From Pseudomonas sp. QS1027 (GTDB lineage Bacteria > Pseudomonadota > Gammaproteobacteria > Pseudomonadales > Pseudomonadaceae), in NCBI RefSeq assembly GCF_002814235.1, contig NZ_PHSU01000019.1, positions 167,227-231,226 on the forward strand: DNA of 64,000 nt, in the 5' to 3' direction. Shown one piece after another: positions 61,103 to 64,000 of this stretch; positions within the stretch are counted from its first letter, which is position 1; every line of letters starts with the position of its first letter. The position numbers were made by a program, and so were the translations under genes. The notes under the pieces are model-generated. The model was not told the DNA's origin. It made no database searches and worked only from the letters and a program-made list of their open reading frames with translations.

Positions 61103-62158
61103 TCAATCGACATACTCCACATGACGGGCCATCTGGTTGGGACGTTGCAGGGTGGTGATATTGTCGATGCGGATCAGCATGTCCTGGACGCAGGCCTTGA
61201 ACAGTTCGTCGCCCATGTCGATCCACAGACGTGGCGGGCGGGCGTAGAGGCGGTCGTAGTCGGCGGTGGTGGGGTCGAGGTGGCGGTATTCCTCGTAGCG
61301 CGGCAGATCGGGCAATGGGTTGCGGGTATCCATATAGTTCTGGATAAAGTCCCAGAGGGCACAGGGCAACTGGTGCGCGGGGCCGATTGAGACCAGGGCG
61401 CCAAAGTCGATCAGGATGTCGCGGTAGCGATGGCCCAGGACCAGCTTGTGCATCATCAGGCCCTGGCGGTCGGGGAAGCTCACCAGATAGGCGTCGAACT
61501 CGTGGAACGGTGCGGTGATTTCGCCGATGGTGCCGTGTTTTTTGTAGGCACCGTTATTGTCGTAGTCGAAGAGAGTGACCAGGCCGGTGCGGCGGTTGAG
61601 TTCCCAGAGGGGGCCTCGGGAAGGCTTGACCCAGAGGCGGGGGAATTTGTAGACGACCAGGGCGCCCAGGGCCCAGCAGAGTAGGGGGGTTCCAATCCAT
61701 ACAGCCTCAAATGGGAGGGAGCTATAAAGATGTTCTTTCCATGATTCGTTTGTGAGGCTCAGAGTTGAAAAATAGCTCAGTAGCGATATCACTATGGCCA
61801 CATAAAACAAGACGCGCCCGCCCCCGAGCATATAAAGCCAAAAGTGCGAGCGTTTGGACCATACGGCAAACCTGAAACGTTCATGGTCGTGCCGATCATG
61901 AAAGTCCACGTGCTCGTAGGGGGCGGGTACATAAGTGCCCGCTGCAAGTTGTTCTTCCCTTTCCTTCACGGCATTTTCCCGAAAGCGCAGGCTTTCAGGA
62001 GAAAGTTTCGTCAGCAAAGCCTCGGGAGCGATATCCTCGGTGTCTCCCCAAGGCAGGCGAATGCAGGAAAAACGCTTAAGCCAAGGTCGCTCCCTGGAAG
62101 GCGGTTGGTTAGGCAGACGGTCGGAACGGTAGGCGGTGGATGCGTAATATTCATTCAT
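61103..62158 (-). CDS. DUF6708-like membrane protein downstream of a T6SS effector
   Basis: The 351-residue protein begins MNEYYASTAYRSDRLP and has two hydrophobic segments (RVLFYVAIVISLLSYF and VWIGTPLLCWALGALVVYKF) with soluble ends. The C-terminal part (WELNRRTGLVTLFDY.., then FDAYLVSFPDRQGLMMHKLVL.HRY) is the DUF6708 pattern as I remember it. Genes of this family regularly follow VasX/BTH_I2691-type T6SS effectors; here the gap is 5 nt. A membrane-located immunity or accessory role against a pore-forming effector is plausible but not proven. Confidence 0.65.
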   Translation of the reverse strand: MNEYYASTAYRSDRLPNQPPSRERPWLKRFSCIRLPWGDTEDIAPEALLTKLSPESLRFRENAVKEREEQLAAGTYVPAPYEHVDFHDRHDHERFRFAVWSKRSHFWLYMLGGGRVLFYVAIVISLLSYFSTLSLTNESWKEHLYSSLPFEAVWIGTPLLCWALGALVVYKFPRLWVKPSRGPLWELNRRTGLVTLFDYDNNGAYKKHGTIGEITAPFHEFDAYLVSFPDRQGLMMHKLVLGHRYRDILIDFGALVSIGPAHQLPCALWDFIQNYMDTRNPLPDLPRYEEYRHLDPTTADYDRLYARPPRLWIDMGDELFKACVQDMLIRIDNITTLQRPNQMARHVEYVD

Positions 62159-62163
62159 ACGGC

Positions 62164-64000
62164 TTACTGTTCCTGTCGCGCTTTATGGGTGGTCTGATCT
62201 GCCCAGAAGGGCTGTCCGAGCTTGTCGAAGTCCGGCTTGGCGTGCTGAGGGCCGAAGGCTGTGGGGTCCCTGGGTAGTGGCGCCGGAAAGACCCAGATGT
62301 CGTCGCCGTCGTTGAGGATCACCTGGGCTCGTACCAGCCAGGTGTAATAAGTGCTTGGTCCTGGCCGCGTTGGATCGACCGATTGGCTGTAAGGGCTGTC
62401 GAGGTAAAGTTCGAGGGCCTCCGGAAGCAGGCGATGGGCCAGGAGACGCCGGGGTGTCGGCGAGTGTGAGCTTTGCTGATGGATGTGTTCGCCGTCGTTG
62501 TATTGCTGGGTTTTCTGGAGGCGATAATCCACGCTCAGACTGAGGTGGCCGAAACTCGCCAGTAGCCCGGGTAGATTGCTCTCGACGCGTACCCGCATGT
62601 TGGCTTTGCGAACGTCATAGGCCAGTTTTCCGTCGTCCAGGAAACTGATCTTGGGATCGGGTTCGTGATAGGGATTGCGTTCGACGGCAATACGCAGATC
62701 GGCAAACAGGCTGACCAAGTAGTAGAAGGCCTGTTTCGGTTCTTGCAGATGAGCGCCGAGGTGGTTGATATCCGGTCCGAAGGGGCCGCGCTTCAGCCAG
62801 TCCTCCAGGGGGGTGCTGCTCAGCAGGTAGGCGCTTCCGGCCCCTGCAAGAATCAGGATCAACGCGGCCCAGCCGGCCGGCCCCAAACCCAGGAAGGTCG
62901 GGCCACCCACCGTCAGGCCGCCGATAACGCCGGCAAGTCCGCCGGAGGCCATCGTCAAATAACCCCAATAAGCACTATCACCCCATTGATAGGTGTACCA
63001 GGCGTCATATAGGTTGAGGCCGACGAAGAGCAGGCCAGCAGAGGTTTGAAGGAGCACACGGGGGCTGAACTCTTTCAGCATGTATTCGCTCAGTGACCCG
63101 AAAACCCGTTTGGCTGACGCCTCGGGTATCGTGAAGAGCGTGCGTCGAGCGAAAGCCAGTACCGATTGACTTCCCACCAATTTGACGGTTAAGGCTTCTA
63201 TTGCAATCATCAAGTCAAGCCACGCTGCTCTTGTTCCTGACTTCGCTCTCAACTCTCCTTTCTCTCGTTTCGTCTGATCCCACGCGTCAAACTCATTCCT
63301 TACATTCCACAACTCCAACATCAACACCGCCGCCGTGAACGGCAGTGAATCCAGCACTCGATACACCGTGCTGCTCTTCTGCGCCTCGAAGCGATTCAGC
63401 GTTTCCTGCAAGGCGCCTTGAGCTCTGGTTTGTTGCTGTTGCGCGGCTTGTTGTTGCTGATCGTATCGATGAACCGCGTCGATATGTCGGTTCAACTCGC
63501 TGATCCGTCGCGCAGTGGGGTGATGAAATGGCATGACCACCAACTGCGCGCCGTTACGCACCTGGCCCCGCTGGAGAGGGGCAGGTTTGATCGGTCGGCC
63601 GTGCTCGCCCAGAAACTCGCCGTAGTGGCGCAAGGGGCGCTCCGGCTCGCGGGAAAGGTCCCTGAGGCCGAACAGGTAATGGCTTTCGACCTTGAAATCG
63701 CGCCGCTCGATGATAAACAGGTCGCCAAAGGTCTCGGGCATCAGGCTGCGCAGTTGCGCCACGCCCTGGCGGTTGAGGCGTAGCAGCAGGGGATCGGGAA
63801 AGGGCGGCGGCACATCCGACAGGACCAGCCGGGCTTCCTGCGTGGCCTTGTACGCAGTGTCCACCGCGCCTTGCAGGTTTTCGTAGAGGTTGATCAGGGT
63901 GGCGGCCGCCGCCTTCAACTGCACGGTCAGGGTGCTGTTGAGGCTGCCGTTGCCCAGCAGGCCCGCCAGCAGGATGGCGTCGAGTTGCGTCTGTTGTTCG
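62164..64000 (-). CDS. T6SS effector of the VasX/BTH_I2691 type, C-terminal part (start beyond window)
   Basis: The frame is open to the right edge, so only the last ~612 residues are seen; the GTG at 63922-63924 is internal. The first part is coiled-coil-like (ENLQGAVDTAYKATQEA; later AQQQQTRAQGALQETLNRFEAQ). A region of three to four membrane helices follows (LLQTSAGLLFVGLNLYDAW, AYWGYLTMASGGLAGVIGGLTVGG, LGLGPAGWAALILILAGAGSAYLL), then a soluble C-terminal domain with strand patterns. This is the layout of VasX-like pore-forming effectors that are delivered by VgrG spikes into rival cells. No vgrG is visible in the window. Confidence 0.65.
   Translation of the reverse strand, partial: EQQTQLDAILLAGLLGNGSLNSTLTVQLKAAAATLINLYENLQGAVDTAYKATQEARLVLSDVPPPFPDPLLLRLNRQGVAQLRSLMPETFGDLFIIERRDFKVESHYLFGLRDLSREPERPLRHYGEFLGEHGRPIKPAPLQRGQVRNGAQLVVMPFHHPTARRISELNRHIDAVHRYDQQQQAAQQQQTRAQGALQETLNRFEAQKSSTVYRVLDSLPFTAAVLMLELWNVRNEFDAWDQTKREKGELRAKSGTRAAWLDLMIAIEALTVKLVGSQSVLAFARRTLFTIPEASAKRVFGSLSEYMLKEFSPRVLLQTSAGLLFVGLNLYDAWYTYQWGDSAYWGYLTMASGGLAGVIGGLTVGGPTFLGLGPAGWAALILILAGAGSAYLLSSTPLEDWLKRGPFGPDINHLGAHLQEPKQAFYYLVSLFADLRIAVERNPYHEPDPKISFLDDGKLAYDVRKANMRVRVESNLPGLLASFGHLSLSVDYRLQKTQQYNDGEHIHQQSSHSPTPRRLLAHRLLPEALELYLDSPYSQSVDPTRPGPSTYYTWLVRAQVILNDGDDIWVFPAPLPRDPTAFGPQHAKPDFDKLGQPFWADQTTHKARQEQ

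Overview
The window is a Gram-negative chromosome segment, most likely from a fluorescent Pseudomonas (P. fluorescens group). The codon use is GC-rich, there is a typical Pseudomonas REP pair at 25.04-25.11 kb, and a GacA/SalA-type lipopeptide regulator sits beside very large NRPS genes. Its centre is a roughly 30-kb non-ribosomal peptide synthetase locus of two genes on the minus strand (57653->41490, 5387 aa, then 41497->27884, 4537 aa). Reading the adenylation (A) pocket residues by eye gives Ser-Dab-Gly-Hse-Dab-Thr-Thr-acidic residue. This is followed by a final C-T-TE module with no A domain. Order, length, the positions of the dual C/E-type domains and the A-less last module all match the syringomycin/syringotoxin ('mycin') family of nonapeptide lipodepsipeptides. 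The assembly line is unusual in four ways. It is split over two genes. Position 5 is Dab, carried by a near-copy of the position-2 A domain. Module 6 has two condensation-type domains in tandem, the second with a broken HHxxxDG motif. No partner that could load the last carrier protein (SyrB1/SyrB2/SyrC-like) and no SyrP-like hydroxylase is visible in the window; two other Fe(II) oxygenases lie next to the NRPS instead.

Layout. 0-1.3 kb: the tip of a CdiA-like contact-dependent inhibition protein and a probable immunity gene. 1.36-1.71 kb: an IS4-like remnant. 1.8-2.2 kb: a PaaA/ParE toxin-antitoxin pair whose toxin has an internal stop. 2.5-3.2 kb: a DUF6124-like protein behind a highly structured leader. 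3.3-7.9 kb: hydrolase and MFS genes divergent from a LysR regulator, then a secreted M20 peptidase. 8.1-11.0 kb: an operon of an unknown protein, a double-domain KaiC-like ATPase and a soluble histidine kinase. 11.1-11.65 kb: a HigBA pair whose toxin is frameshifted. 12.0-13.0 kb: a lone ClpP-fold protein and a KGG stress peptide. 13.5-19.4 kb: a complete MexF-type RND tripartite pump, with a convergent TetR gene. 20.2-25.0 kb: a PAS-LuxR regulator divergent from a thiolase / acyl-CoA ligase / MHS-transporter operon. 25.1-27.6 kb: a small YodC-like protein, an orphan outer-membrane factor and a SalA/SyrF-type LuxR regulator, all minus strand. 27.9-57.7 kb: NRPS. 57.9-61.0 kb: a JmjC-type cupin oxygenase coupled to an MFS exporter, and an aspartyl/asparaginyl beta-hydroxylase-like protein. 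61.1-64 kb: a T6SS VasX/BTH_I2691-like effector, cut by the window edge, with a membrane DUF6708-like partner.

How the parts may work together (inference). The LuxR protein at 26.8-27.6 kb probably activates the cluster through syr-syp-like dyads: one between the NRPS and the JmjC gene, one in front of the regulator itself. NRPS-A and NRPS-B build the acyl-peptide. The AspH-like and/or JmjC enzymes hydroxylate a carrier-bound residue. An unlinked enzyme would have to load the ninth residue. The pumps at 13.5-19.4 kb and 58.9-60.3 kb and the lone outer-membrane factor are export candidates. No MbtH-like protein, phosphopantetheinyl transferase or Dab-synthesis gene was seen. All readings are by eye; no database search was run.
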